Source: Gracilariopsis chorda
Lineage: Eukaryota; Rhodophyta; Florideophyceae; Gracilariales; Gracilariaceae
Direction of reading: 5' to 3'
NCBI GenBank assembly: GCA_003194525.1
Contig: NBIV01000006.1
Location: 310,001-374,000 of the forward strand
Length of the DNA: 64,000 nt
The translations under genes were made by a program, and so were the position numbers. Position 1 is the stretch's first letter; every line of letters starts with the position of its first letter. Positions 42,840-53,855 of the stretch are shown piece by piece. Under the pieces are notes generated by a model. The model was given only the letters and a program-made list of their open reading frames with translations, was not told where the DNA came from and ran no database searches.

Positions 42840-43663
42840 TGTAGTGCAACGCCCTCAGGGAGGGATTCTTGGTACTTGAACGCTTTCCCGATATTATCGG
42901 TTGTGTAGTGTGTATATGAACTACGCCCCACTATGGTGGATATGGACACGTGGGACACGGTTTTGGGTCAATTGGCGGTTGGCCACAGTAGTGGATGTTG
43001 CCACGAAATGTGGAGTATTTTAGTTAATATTATTTATTATTTTCACACCCATTTCTGGGAAGCTAGTACTTAGTGCGACGGCGCACTGCCGTCGCACCAG
43101 TAAACCTTCCCCAACAAGGGACCCCAACCTGGGGAATTGGCTCTAGTTGTTGCCGCTTGCGCGCGTACTCTACTCCTCCTTGGAGGGAAACGCCGTAAAC
43201 CACGGGACATCTAACCCCCTTGCACATCTAAAGAAGCCCATCCTTGGGAGTACAATTGTTCCAATCATATTGGTGTTTCGCCCTGTATAGGGATATTGTT
43301 ACCGGCATCGCCGTATCTGTTCGTCGCTCTCGCGACTCACATCGTCCTCTCTTCCTCCTCTTCGCCCTTCCTTTTTCCCCTTTTTAGGGTAGCACCTCCC
43401 GCTATCCGCGGCCCTCGTGTGCGCACCCGCTCACACACCCCCACTTACGTGGAAACATACCTCTACTGAGGATCACACCCCGCTCACGCGGATACCGATT
43501 CTTCGCCTTCACCTCCTGCGGGAGTCGCGAGAGGTGTCCCTGGTCTTACAAACCGGCTTTGCTGTGAAACCCCTGGGAGGGCTCTACCCAACTGGGTTCA
43601 CCTCGTGAGAGGAAGATCCCGAACGTCTTTCGGTGTTTTTCCCCTTTCGGGCATTGCACCACA
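42840..43663 (+). repeat. 5' LTR, family A (824 bp)
   Basis: Starts TGTAGTGCAA, ends TTGCACCACA, an inverted-repeat pair. Matches 51924-52748 almost base for base; the first 570 bp or so show no difference by eye. Confidence 0.95.
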
Positions 43664-43666
43664 AAG

Positions 43667-43679
43667 TGGTCTCCCGACC
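43667..43679 (+). other. Primer-binding-like site
   Basis: TGGTCTCCCGACC, three bases after the LTR. TGG start fits tRNA CCA pairing; the tRNA is not identified. Conserved in family B (TGGTCTCCGAACC). Confidence 0.5.
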
Positions 43680-43768
43680 TAGAATCGGTTTTTGTTTTCC
43701 CTCTTACGAGGTTTGTTTTTATTTACCGGAAGTTCCGTGATCGTTTCCCGTCGTAACGGTATTTTCTC

Positions 43769-45943
43769 ATGTCGAGAAATCCCTCCGATGCGGAGCCAGT
43801 GGTTACGCGTAGTTGCTCCCGCGACAACGCGGACACTTCCGAAGTTCGGTTCGTACCCCATATCCCTATACGGACAAGTTCCAGCCGTGCTGGCGCCGCT
43901 TCATCGCGGAATGATACCCCAGACCGGGAACCCCGGAACCTCCTTTTGCCCTCGTTATCACCCCCGCAGGTGAATGCAGCATCGACTCCGGCTGTTGCCG
44001 CAGTGCCCCAGGCACCCCGGCCTGCTCCCGCTGTCGCCGCTTCAAGCCCCCGTGGAACGGGCGATAACACCCCCCAGGGGACTCCCCTGGAATCCCAGTT
44101 CCGCGCTCTGTGGGCCGCCCATGACACCCTTGTAGGGGAACTAAAATCCCTCCAAGAGCTGGTCTTGGCAACCCCCGTAAAGGAGGTCGCCGAGGAACTC
44201 CGTATTTTACGGTCTGACGTCAACTCCGTGTTGGAGAGTTTGGGACAACCCGCCACCTTCATCGAAGGAGTTGAAGCCCGATTTGATCGGATTGGTGCCC
44301 GCCTGGAGACGCTGGAGCAGTTTGTCCTCATGGACAAACCATCCCCGGATGATCCGGTAAACGAGGCATCGCACGACGACCAGCTTGCTCGGAAGAAGAA
44401 ACGCCGTCATCGACGGAAACACCACCGAAAATATTCGGACTCCGGTTGTTAAACATCGTCGGACTCATCCCGAAACCATTCGGTTAGCTCGAGCTCCTCG
44501 GACTCCGACTCGGAGGACGAGAAGCGAGGCTACTCCTCCCGCTCGAAGCGGTCATCGGCCACTGAAGGTGTGGTCCGAACCCGCCAGAAGGGGAGAAGAC
44601 ACCCCGGTCTTCGGGAATTGAAACCGACAAACCCGGATTACCGGAAGCTTTTATCATACGGGTACTACCGGCTCGAAGACTCGTCACTTGGACGTACGCC
44701 CCGTGGTACGGGAAAGGTGCGAGAATGCATTAAGCGAATGCAGCTCTCGCTCCGCAACCAGTATTTTACTGGAGAGGACCCAGTCCTAGTACTGGATTTC
44801 CTATCCCGCTTTGTAGCGGAGGCCGATATCCTTGGTATGAATGAGGGACAAGCCTATTTGGCTTTACCGTATTTCTTACGGGGAGTGGCGGAGGACCAAT
44901 ACACCTCTGTCAGAGGATCTTCTCGCGCCTCCGAGGGAGGAGTTACTTGCTGGCCGGAGGCTGTGCAGTATCTTCTGCGCTCCTACGCCACCAACACCGC
45001 TATTCAGCAGGCTATCCTCGCTTTGCGAGATACACGCCAGCGTGCTGGAGAGACCGAGACCGATTACTCGGTGCGCCTTAACAAGGCTTTCCACAGATGT
45101 GGTAACGTATACCCCGCTGGGGAGCGCAGTACAATGTTCATTGATGGTCTTGACCCGGCAATCCGGAGTTTAGTTACCCGTTATCGGGAGGACAAGCGGA
45201 GGATCACCTACCTCGAGCTGGTCCAACACGCCCGAGCGGAAGGGGATGCACTTCGTGCAAGAACTCCGAACAATCGGTCTAAATCCGCCAAGGCGTTGTT
45301 GCTGGAAAGCGAAGCTTCCTCTCTCCCGCTCACCGCGGATGGGAACCCTGGACAGGGATTTGATACCGTGCATTTAGTGCAGGGGGATGGTGTGTCGATA
45401 CCCACCAGTGATTTGTCGTCAACGAAGGAGATGACCCGTGATACGGGAACGGAAGACCCCGTTTTGTACAGTGGTAACAGTCGGGTTCAACCCCAACGAC
45501 TCCCGTTTTCAGACGGTCAATCCCGTTATCAACGACCTGGATGGACTGACACCCGCCCTGCGGTTCGCTTCTCCGATACTCGGAATAATAATCCGCGTGT
45601 CGCGGTGCTGGCTCTCATTTGCCACTTGTGCTATGCCCATGGCCATACCTCTCCTCAGTGTATTTGTTCACTGAAGGATATGGCCAAGGTGGTGGCAAAT
45701 TATGAGGCCCTCACTCCAGAGGAGAAACGTTCCGTCCCGACGGCTTCGTACCTCCGTGCTAAAACGGACTTCTCCCACGCCCTACCACAGACCCCGCGTG
45801 CGCGGCAAGCTTCATACACCCCGATTCGGGAGATCACGCAACCATCCGTTGCAACCCCCGCTTATGCGGATAGAAACCCCCGTCAACGGGATGAAGCACT
45901 CGTTGTCGAGGAAACCAACCCACCGCCGAAGGCGGAAAACTAA
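43769..45943 (+). mobile_element. gag region of the family A element
   Basis: Capsid-type region with a predicted coiled coil (around ELRILRSDVNSVLESLG, about 44190-44250) shared with family B gag (DIRVLRTDVNSLLEVL). A basic Arg/Lys cluster follows (KKKRRHRRKHHRK), then an alpha-helical capsid-like region and a CCHC-type zinc knuckle CHLCYAHGHTSPQC at about 45619-45660. This is a fossil and is not a single frame. Confidence 0.8.
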
Positions 45944-46139
45944 CTGAGGGAGTCTCCCCTTTGGGAGAGGCGTCCTCAAGAACGAGGCTGTTGGTGCCCG
46001 AGGCGTCCTCGCCTCGCTCCCCGGTGAAAGTCCTCTCGAGGAAAGACACCGCTGACGCGGACTCTGCGCATCTCGGTGTGTTGCCTCGCCCGTGGATACG
46101 GAGTAAAAATCCCCGGATTCCCGGTAGAGTCTTGGTCTT

Positions 46140-46480
46140 GGCCAAGCGCAATTATAAGGTCTATGACGACCTTGGCCTTGACCCCCAGTTTATGGTGAGG
46201 TTTCTCACCGTCCTGGATACAGGTGCAGGCCCCAACTTCGTTGTGGAATCATTGTTACCTCCGCTTGTGCGGTCGCGTATCCGCTCTGACGCGGTCCCCG
46301 ACATTTCGGATGTGAACAACAATCCGTTACAAACGGTGGGCACAGTGGACCTCGTCGTGAGACTTGGTACCTCTGCGGTGAAGTTGGACTTCATCGTTTG
46401 CCGTTCATTGGCAGCACCAGTCATACTGGGATGTGATTACTGCGACAGATTCGTCAACGCAATCAGGCCCCGCCTCAGGC
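46140..46480 (+). mobile_element. Aspartic protease of the family A element
   Basis: Retropepsin-type active site VLDTGAGPNFVVES at about 46208-46250, followed by the second conserved block LDFIVCRSLAAPVILGCDY, in which ILG is the usual C-terminal motif. Confidence 0.85.
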
Positions 46481-47199
46481 GTGTAGAACTTGACGACGGA
46501 TCGTCGGTTCCGATTGTTCGCCGCCAGCTAAAGCGGTCCTCTCGGAAACAAGTTCCGCTCCCTGCTGCGCAGGAACCACCGCCCGCGTCCCGCGAGTCCA
46601 CCAAGCTCCGCTTCGCTGCCTCGGTTTCTATACCGGCTGAGTCCCAAGTCTGGGTGCAGGTAAATTCCCGTCAACACGGTCTTCGGGTTATACAACCCCT
46701 CGCCTCGTTGTACGAGAAATCCCAGCTGGCGCTGGCTAATGGAATTGTCTCCATTTCCCCGGATGTCCCTTTCCGGATATTGGTTGCCAACCTTGGCAAA
46801 CACTCCCAGTATCTGGTCAAACACCAAGTGATTGGGAGTGTAACCCCCCATCCTATGGGAATGCTGCCAACAAAGATGACAGCCGCCGATGTACTCGGAG
46901 TTACCACCTCTTCTGAGGAGTTCGCCCCGCCGTCCGAAGACGTCAAGTCTAAGGAGGGGAGGAAACCGCTACTTCAGCGTCGAACATACCGAGTAACTCG
47001 GAATTGCGAACCACACCTGTTCCACAGGACAATGCTCCATCGAGCAACGACCGGATTGATCCGGAAAAAGCACCTGAAGCGCTGGACTTCAGCCACGTGC
47101 CAGAGTCGCACCGCGACAAACTCCGTATTATGTTACGGGAATTCACCACAATGTGGGATGGCTCGCTTGGCGAGATTAATGCAACGGAACACCGGATCG

Positions 47200-48480
47200 A
47201 TTTAATCCCCGGTGCGCGACCGGTTGCACAACCCCCTTACAGGGCAGGTCCGAAAGCTCGGGAAGAGGAGCAGTCCCAAGTGGACAAGATGCTCCGCGCA
47301 GGTGTGATTGAGCCCGCTCAATCACCCTGGGCATCCCCAGTTGTACTGGCTTTAAAGGCCGACGGAACCTGGAGGTTCTGTGTCGACTACCGCCGGCTCA
47401 ATGCCGTGACTGTTAGGGACACGTACCCCATCCCTCGTATGGACGAGTGCATTGACTCCCTGGGAGACGCCACCGTGTTCACGGCTCTCGATGCCAATTG
47501 GGGATATTGGCAAGTACCTGTCAGACAGGAGGATCGCGACAAAACCGCATTCACCTGCCACGCAGGAACGTACCGCTTCAAGCGGATGCCATTTGGGTTA
47601 ACCAACGCCCCCGCCACCTTTCAGCGTGCAGTAGATATTCTACTCAACCGCTTCAAGTGGCGGAGTTGTCTGGTCTACCTTGATGATATTATCATCTTCT
47701 CCAACTCGTTGGACGACCATCTCACTCACGTCCGAGACGTGTTGACCGTACTCCGCGATGCGGGAATTACCCTCAAGTTGAGGAAATGCGAGTTTTCCAC
47801 AGATACTGTGAAGTATCTGGGTCACATTATCCGTCCTGGACGGTTAGCGATCGAGAAAGCTCGAGTCAAATCCCTCGTTGAGGCGAAAGAACCCCGTACT
47901 CAAACGGAACTGCGCTCCTTTCTGGGGCTGGTCAACGTCTATCGACGGTTTATCCCGAACTTTTCGGATACTGCGCCGCCCCTGAACGCGTTGTTGCGAA
48001 AGGGGAATCCCCCAAAACTGGGAACATTTACGCCCGAGCAATCGGAAGCTTTTAACTCCTTGAAGGAGGCTGTCACATCAGCACCAATCCTACATCTCCC
48101 AAAACTTGGGTTGCCATACTCCGTAGATACGGACTCGAGCGACTACCAAGTCGGGTGTGCTCTTTTTCAAACCACCCCCGAGGGGGAACGACATCCAATT
48201 GGTTATTGGTCGCGCTCGCTCAATGTTCATGAGCGGAACTACTCCGTATCGGAGAAAGAGTGCCTCGCCGTCGTATGGGCGTTGACCACTCTGCGCCCCT
48301 ACCTTATGGGAATTCACTTCACCGTGCACACGGATCATTCCTCATTGAGGTGGTTGATGAATATCTCCGACCCGTCGGGACGCCTCATGCGCTAGAGACT
48401 CCGCCTCGCGGAATATGACTTTCAAGTCATTTATAAAAAGGGCGCGCAGAACACCCAAGCCGACGCCTTGTCGCGGTTAC
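47200..48480 (+). mobile_element. Reverse transcriptase and RNase H of the family A element
   Basis: Gypsy-type RT blocks in order: VIEPAQSPWASPVVL, RFCVDYRRLNAVTVRD, FTALDANWGYWQVPV, FKRMPFGLTNAPATFQR and the catalytic VYLDDIIIFS (about 47668-47700). The RNase H follows with VDTDSSDYQVGCALFQ and HTDHSSLRWL. Family B encodes close counterparts. Confidence 0.95.
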
Positions 48481-48829
48481 CCACAAGTGGGGAAGCACTC
48501 CCAACGGAGGATGATGAAGTCCCATGTTTCATGGCCATAGACCCGGATGATCCGGGATGTGCCGTCGAGGCTAGGCCAGAAAACTGGGACGAGGATGCTG
48601 ACCTTGACGAACTACTCGCATCGCGAGATGAATCTGAGAACCCGCTACCGGGAAACGTTGTACCGGTATCACCGGAAGAACTGATCCGAGAACAATTCGG
48701 CGACCCATTTTGTACGAGGATTCGTGCACGTCTTAAAGGTGGTGAAGATCTCCCTTTCGGGGTAAACGACAAAGGCTACCTCGTAAGGAAGGTCGAAGCC
48801 CGCCCACAGATTGTGGTACCACATTCCCT

Positions 48830-49580
48830 GCAATCGCGGGTGTTACATCTATCACACTACGCCCCCATTGGAGGTCACCCAGGTGGGAGGAAACTCTACC
48901 TAACCCTGCGAAGGGATTTCTATTGGCCCGCAATGGCGGTGGATTGCTACGCAACTGTGCGGTTTTGTAGCGAATGCGCGAAGAATCGCGTCAAACTCCG
49001 CAAAAATGCGAAGAAGATGAGACTATTCCCCGCAAGGGCGCCGCTCGAGTTTATCGCGATCGATATTCTCGGACCGTTACTCACCACGAAACGTGGAAAC
49101 AAGTTTCTACTTGTCATTACCGACCGCTTTTCTAAGCTGGTACGGACTGTCCCTCTTCGGAGGATAACCGCTCTCACGGTGGCCCAGGCTCTGGTGACGC
49201 ACTGGATTTTCGTCTACGGTCCCCCTGTGGAGGTGGTCTCCGATAACGGGAAGCAGTTCGTGAGCAAGTTCTTCCAGGATGTTTGTCGCATCCTGGATGT
49301 CAAGAACTTGTTCACGACTACCTACCATCCCCAGTGTAATGGGCAAGTTGAACGGTTTAACCGGACGTTACTCGCGGCACTACGTTCCTACGTCGCAGAC
49401 CACCCAATGAACTGGGACATGTATTCTGATGCGTTAACTTACGTGTACAACACGCAGGTACACCGGACTACCGGAGTTTCGCCATTCGAGTTGGTTCTAT
49501 GTAGAACACTCCCGCCTGTGGCGCTGGAACCCCAAGCTACCTTGGACAATTTCCCATCAGTGGGTATCTACGGGCAGCAA
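48830..49580 (+). mobile_element. Integrase of the family A element
   Basis: H2C2 zinc domain (HLSHYAPIGGH then CSEC, about 48845-48975), catalytic D-D-E core with FIAIDILGPL (about 49053), VSDNGKQFVSKFF (about 49235) and HPQCNGQVERFNRTL (about 49327). Typical Ty3/gypsy retroviral-type integrase. Confidence 0.95.
49265..49310. repeat. 17 bp stem within the integrase core sequence
   Basis: CAAGTTCTT (49265-49273) pairs with AAGAACTTG (49302-49310), and CCAGGATG (49274-49281) with CATCCTGG (49289-49296). Loop of 7 nt and one 5 nt bulge. Confidence 0.95.
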
Positions 49581-51459
49581 TAGAAGCAATGGCTTTCCAA
49601 GCTGGTCCCCGCTGCACGGAAGTCTATGGCACAGGCCCAAGCCGCTTACAAGCGGGATTTTGATGCTCGCTTGCGAGGGAAACCGTCCCCGATTCGGGGG
49701 AATAACTACGTCTTCATCAGGAAGGAGTACTACAACCCGGAACGGGAGAAGCGCCATAAACTTTAGCCTGTGGCGGATGGACCAATCAAGGTCATCTCTG
49801 TAAACACCGACACTGTCGTGGTAGAGATGGGCGACACGCACGAACGGATTTCCCGTGATCGTGTTGTCCTTGCCCCTCCTCCCTCGTCAGAGGTAGTCCT
49901 GCATCCAGGCAACCCCGTTTCTACGGACTCTGCAACACCGGAATCATCCGAGAGTACTAGGCCTATGGTACTACCACACCCCAGCCGGGGACTCTCAGAC
50001 CTACCGACTGTGTCGGACTCACCGGCTCAGCCGGGTAATTCGGGCCCCTCAGCGCCCGCCCCTACCACGTCTGCCCCACTGGCGCGCATCTATACCCGCC
50101 AGGCGGGGAATGTTATCCCTTATCCCGCCGCTCCGTCTAAGGAGGGGGAGGAGAACACTCGTTTTCGAGGAACGATATCGCCGTCGCAACGGGAAACACA
50201 CCGTAACATACAGAACACTGACCGTGCAGCACGGAGTATGTCACGCGACACTAATCCCCCGTTCCCGGGCAGTGCTGTGCAACAGGAACCAGACGCGCAG
50301 GCCCCGCAAAAGCGGCAAATACACCGTTTGTCACGGGAAAACGAGAAGCCTCACTCCAATACCGCAGCAGCGGAAATGCAATCGCCCAATCCATCCCCAG
50401 AGGTATCGCCACAAACGCGGAAAATTTACCGTGCTACACGGAAAGTTGAAGCGCAACTACCGCACACCCCTGTCAGGGAAGGATCCCCGATAAGGGAGTA
50501 TGGTGACGATTGCCCCCAATCCCCTGAGCAGGGCGATGCCTCGAAGCCGCCGTTGGCGGAAGTCCCCGCGGAAGCGGTTCAATCAGGTCGATCAGACCTG
50601 CGCCCTGCGGAGAAGAGGCGCCCAGATACACCAGCGCCGCTGGGAAATCCCCACACCCAACCTGGGGAAAAAGGCAGCCAAGCCGCACTCGAAGCTTTAA
50701 GCCCTGGCTCGCAAGCACCGGAAACGCCTCCCGTCGTTGACGGAATCGAAGCCCCCGCTACGGGGAATAATTTGCGCCAACCCCCGCAACGCTGCGGCGA
50801 AGAACCGAAGAACTCGGGAAAAACGCGCGCCATCGCACGCTCGAAACCGGTCGTACCGGACGGTGCTCCTCCTCATGGAGATGGTGCACCGCGCTTAGCG
50901 GCAATTCCCCTGAAAAGGGTGTCATCGGCACCTGCCAGGCACCCCCCAAAGGAGAATTTTGACCAAAATACTGGTGTACCGGAGTTAGCCCCAGGCAACC
51001 CGTCAGTAGCCGGGGACACCACGGCATCGCCGGAACGTATGGTGCAGAGCGCTCGTGCGCCTGGCAGGGAGGCGGTTTGCCACCCAATCACCGTGTCGCA
51101 CAGGACCCCCCAGGGGATTGTGGAAATGCCGATCCCGCAGGAGCGGTCATCTTCCCGCAAACTCGCGGTTCGTGAGCTCAACAGCGAAGGCGGAGCGCAA
51201 GTCCCCCGCCGACTGGCGGTTCGCCCGCAATACCGCGAAAGCGGAAATGAACCTGCCCCAATGGGGAATGACTTGCCGGTGAAAACCGTGGCACCACACA
51301 CCCTCTTGAGGGATATCTTCCCCCATGAGCAGCGGCCGCTATCACAGCGCACGGCAACGCCGGAGTTATCGCCGAACACCCTGCTAAGGGACATTATACC
51401 GCACAGCGGGCAGCCCCCGCAAGGAAGTACAGCCACCACCCGGCACGGCCGGCAGGTCT

Positions 51460-51640
51460 ACGAACGAGAGTTCGTAGTAGACCGACTTGTCGGACACACC
51501 TGGGACCAGGATGGTATTCTACAATACCGCGTCCACTGGTACGGGTACGACCCCAGTGGGGATACGTGGGAGCCAATTGAACACCTCCCACGGTCGCAGG
51601 TCCTGCGATACCACCGTCAAACGGGGACTGCAGCCCCAGC
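51460..51640 (+). mobile_element. C-terminal chromodomain of the family A element
   Basis: YEREFVVDRLVGHTW, then YRVHWYGYDPSGDTWEPIEHL, the classic chromodomain signature with aromatic cage residues, after a long Pro/Arg/Ser-rich linker (about 49870-51440). It places the element in the chromoviruses, which use it to target chromatin. Confidence 0.93.
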
Positions 51641-51910
51641 CATGCTGGTTAATGCCCAAGTTGAGTAACGTTGCCGCGCGAGCGGAGAGCGATAGGAAAG
51701 GATAACAAGGCAAGGTCCGTCGAAGACGGGGAACTCAAACGCGAATCACCGTTCAAAACGGGAAAGTTTATTCAAGGGAGCAGCTAGCTCCCCACAACAC
51801 TATACTACAATAGCCGGCTATGCCAGGAAAGAAGAACCGGAGACGGCGTACGCGCTTTTATCACCCATTTTCGTCTGGGAACCCTCTGCGTCTGCGGTCG
51901 TCTTCCCGTC

Positions 51911-51923
51911 TTAGGGGGGGATA
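51911..51923 (+). other. Polypurine tract before the 3' LTR
   Basis: AGGGGGGG run directly before the TGTAGTG start of the 3' LTR, the usual plus-strand priming site. Confidence 0.75.
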
Positions 51924-52748
51924 TGTAGTGCAACGCCCTCAGGGAGGGATTCTTGGTACTTGAACGCTTTCCCGATATTATCGGTTGTGTAGTGTGTATA
52001 TGAACTACGCCCCACTATGGTGGATATGGACACGTGGGACACGGTTTTGGGTCAATTGGCGGTTGGCCACAGTAGTGGATGTTGCCACGAAATGTGGAGT
52101 ATTTTAGTTAATATTATTTATTATTTTCACACCCATTTCTGGGAAGCTAGTACTTAGTGCGACGGCGCACTGCCGTCGCACCAGTAAACCTTCCCCAACA
52201 AGGGACCCCAACCTGGGGAATTGGCTCTAGTTGTTGCCGCTTGCGCGCGTACTCTACTCCTCCTTGGAGGGAAACGCCGTAAACCACGGGACATCTAACC
52301 CCCTTGCACATCTAAAGAAGCCCATCCTTGGGAGTACAATTGTTCCAATCATATTGGTGTTTCGCCCTGTATAGGGATATTGTTACCGGCATCGCCGTAT
52401 CTGTTCGTCGCTCTCGCGACTCACATCGTCCTCTCTTCCTCCTCTTCGCCCTTCCTTTTTCCCCTTTTTAGGGTAGCACCTCCCGCTATCCGCGGCCCTC
52501 GTGTGCGCATCCGCTCACACACCCCCACTTACGTGGAAACATACCTCTACTGAGGATCACACCCCGCTCACGCGGATACCGATTCTTCGCCTTCACCTCC
52601 CTGCGCGAGTCGCGACAGGTGTCCCTGGTCTTACAAACCGGCTTCGCGGTGACACCTCTGGGAGGGCTCTACCCAACTGGGTTCACCTCGTGAGAGGAAG
52701 ATCCCGAACGTCTTTCGGTGTTTTTCCCCTTTGGGGCATTGCACCACA
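51924..52748 (+). repeat. 3' LTR, family A (825 bp)
   Basis: About ten base differences from the 5' LTR by eye, all in its last 250 bp. Confidence 0.95.
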
Positions 52749-52753
52749 AAAAT
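52749..52753. other. Target site duplication, right copy (AAAAT)
   Basis: Matches 42835-42839. Confidence 0.9.
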
Positions 52754-53608
52754 CGTAAGCCCTTCCACCTCATCACAAACCAACTTTGCCAGCTTTTTGT
52801 ACTTATAGTACGCCGCCTTCTGTCCGGACTGTTTCCACCATGCGTTAGTGTATCCTTGCACGAGTTTCTTGCGAGAACCAGCGTTGTCGAACAAATGCAA
52901 TGCAATTGTTTTCAGCCCATCCCCAAACCTCCAAAGCTTGATGGCATCCTCGATTGTTTTAGGCAGTCCCGGAATGAACTGTCGTAGAATAGGTTTCGCA
53001 GAAGAGCGCCTCGCTTTCATAGCCTTCTCTTCGAGACTACTTTTGAAACAATTATAGCAGTCTAAGCTAGCTCTTGAACGCAAAGTTTCACATTCACACT
53101 CCCGAACTCTTTTTATACGAGACAAATTTGATTCAACTGTTTCCCTGTCCATCGGATCTACGTTTCGGTTCTGCGTTATAAATCTCGACTCTTTTTCGTG
53201 CCCTATATAGCCTTCATAACCAATTTTCACTGCTGAATTGCGTGAAGACTGCCTATCTGCCACTTCATTTTCATACTTTTCTCTCCTTCGCTTCAATGTA
53301 AACATTCTCCATGTTAGTGCTTCTTCGATATTGCCTAGACTCTGTTTGCAAAATTTAATACAAGAAAAGTCCTTCGCAGTAGCATTACTGCTCAAAACAT
53401 CCAGATGCTGCTTGCTGGTCTGCAAAAACGTTTGCAGTTGGACCATGACTTTTTCGTGTTTGTTTCTTTCGTCAAAGAGGATTTGCGGCGGCACTTTAAA
53501 TCCTATACCAGCTCCCCCACCCTGCCATGGTTTTTGTGGACCGTTTCGTTCCATAGAATGTAATACGAACGTACTGAGTGATGCAGTGCAATCTGCAAAC
53601 AGGCGCAA
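52749..53608 (-). CDS. Upstream ORF of the recombinase locus, split by the gypsy insertion
   Basis: A minus-strand frame starting at 53608. Residues 1-200 are charged and helical with a Cys-rich patch (ECECETLRSRASLDCYNCF). Residues about 215-285 carry a Trp/Leu pattern, LPKTIEDAIKLWRFGDG, then KLVQGYTNAWWKQSG and KYKKLAKLVCDE, reminiscent of the GCR1_C-type DNA-binding domain carried by Cryptons; the likeness is weak. The gypsy element sits inside the frame. The remaining C-terminal part lies at 42834-42717, where the frame runs on to a TGA (325 aa in all if the insertion and one target copy are ignored). Its stop is 11 bp before the recombinase ATG at 42705. Confidence 0.5.
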
Positions 53609-53855
53609 GTATTAGCGTAACAGATCGGGGTGAACAAGAAGGTAGAGACAAAATTGTACTGATCCTCGTTCACGATGTCGAACGGAAACCTATGAGGCCA
53701 GTTAAATATTTTATTGGCTCAAAATAGTACGTTTCAATACTTACCTTCGTAGTGCTTTGCCCCAACTCAGAAGGAGGCATTTGCATCTATCGTTGTGTAC
53801 AAACAAAGCACGGTTTCGCGACCGAGCCTTACCCCTTAAGAACGCCTCACCCCGC

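Larger units (their letters stand above)
42840..52748 (+). mobile_element. Ty3/gypsy chromovirus, family A, near full length
   Basis: A complete-looking LTR element of 9.9 kb: 5' LTR, primer-binding-like site, gag with a zinc knuckle, protease, reverse transcriptase, RNase H, integrase, C-terminal chromodomain, G-rich polypurine tract and 3' LTR, flanked by a 5 bp target duplication AAAAT. The two LTRs are roughly 99% identical by eye, so insertion is recent. The coding part is broken in about half a dozen places, so it is not autonomous as read. It lies in opposite orientation inside the upstream ORF of the tyrosine-recombinase locus. The sequence is unusually rich in short perfect hairpins (see findings). 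Confidence 0.95.
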
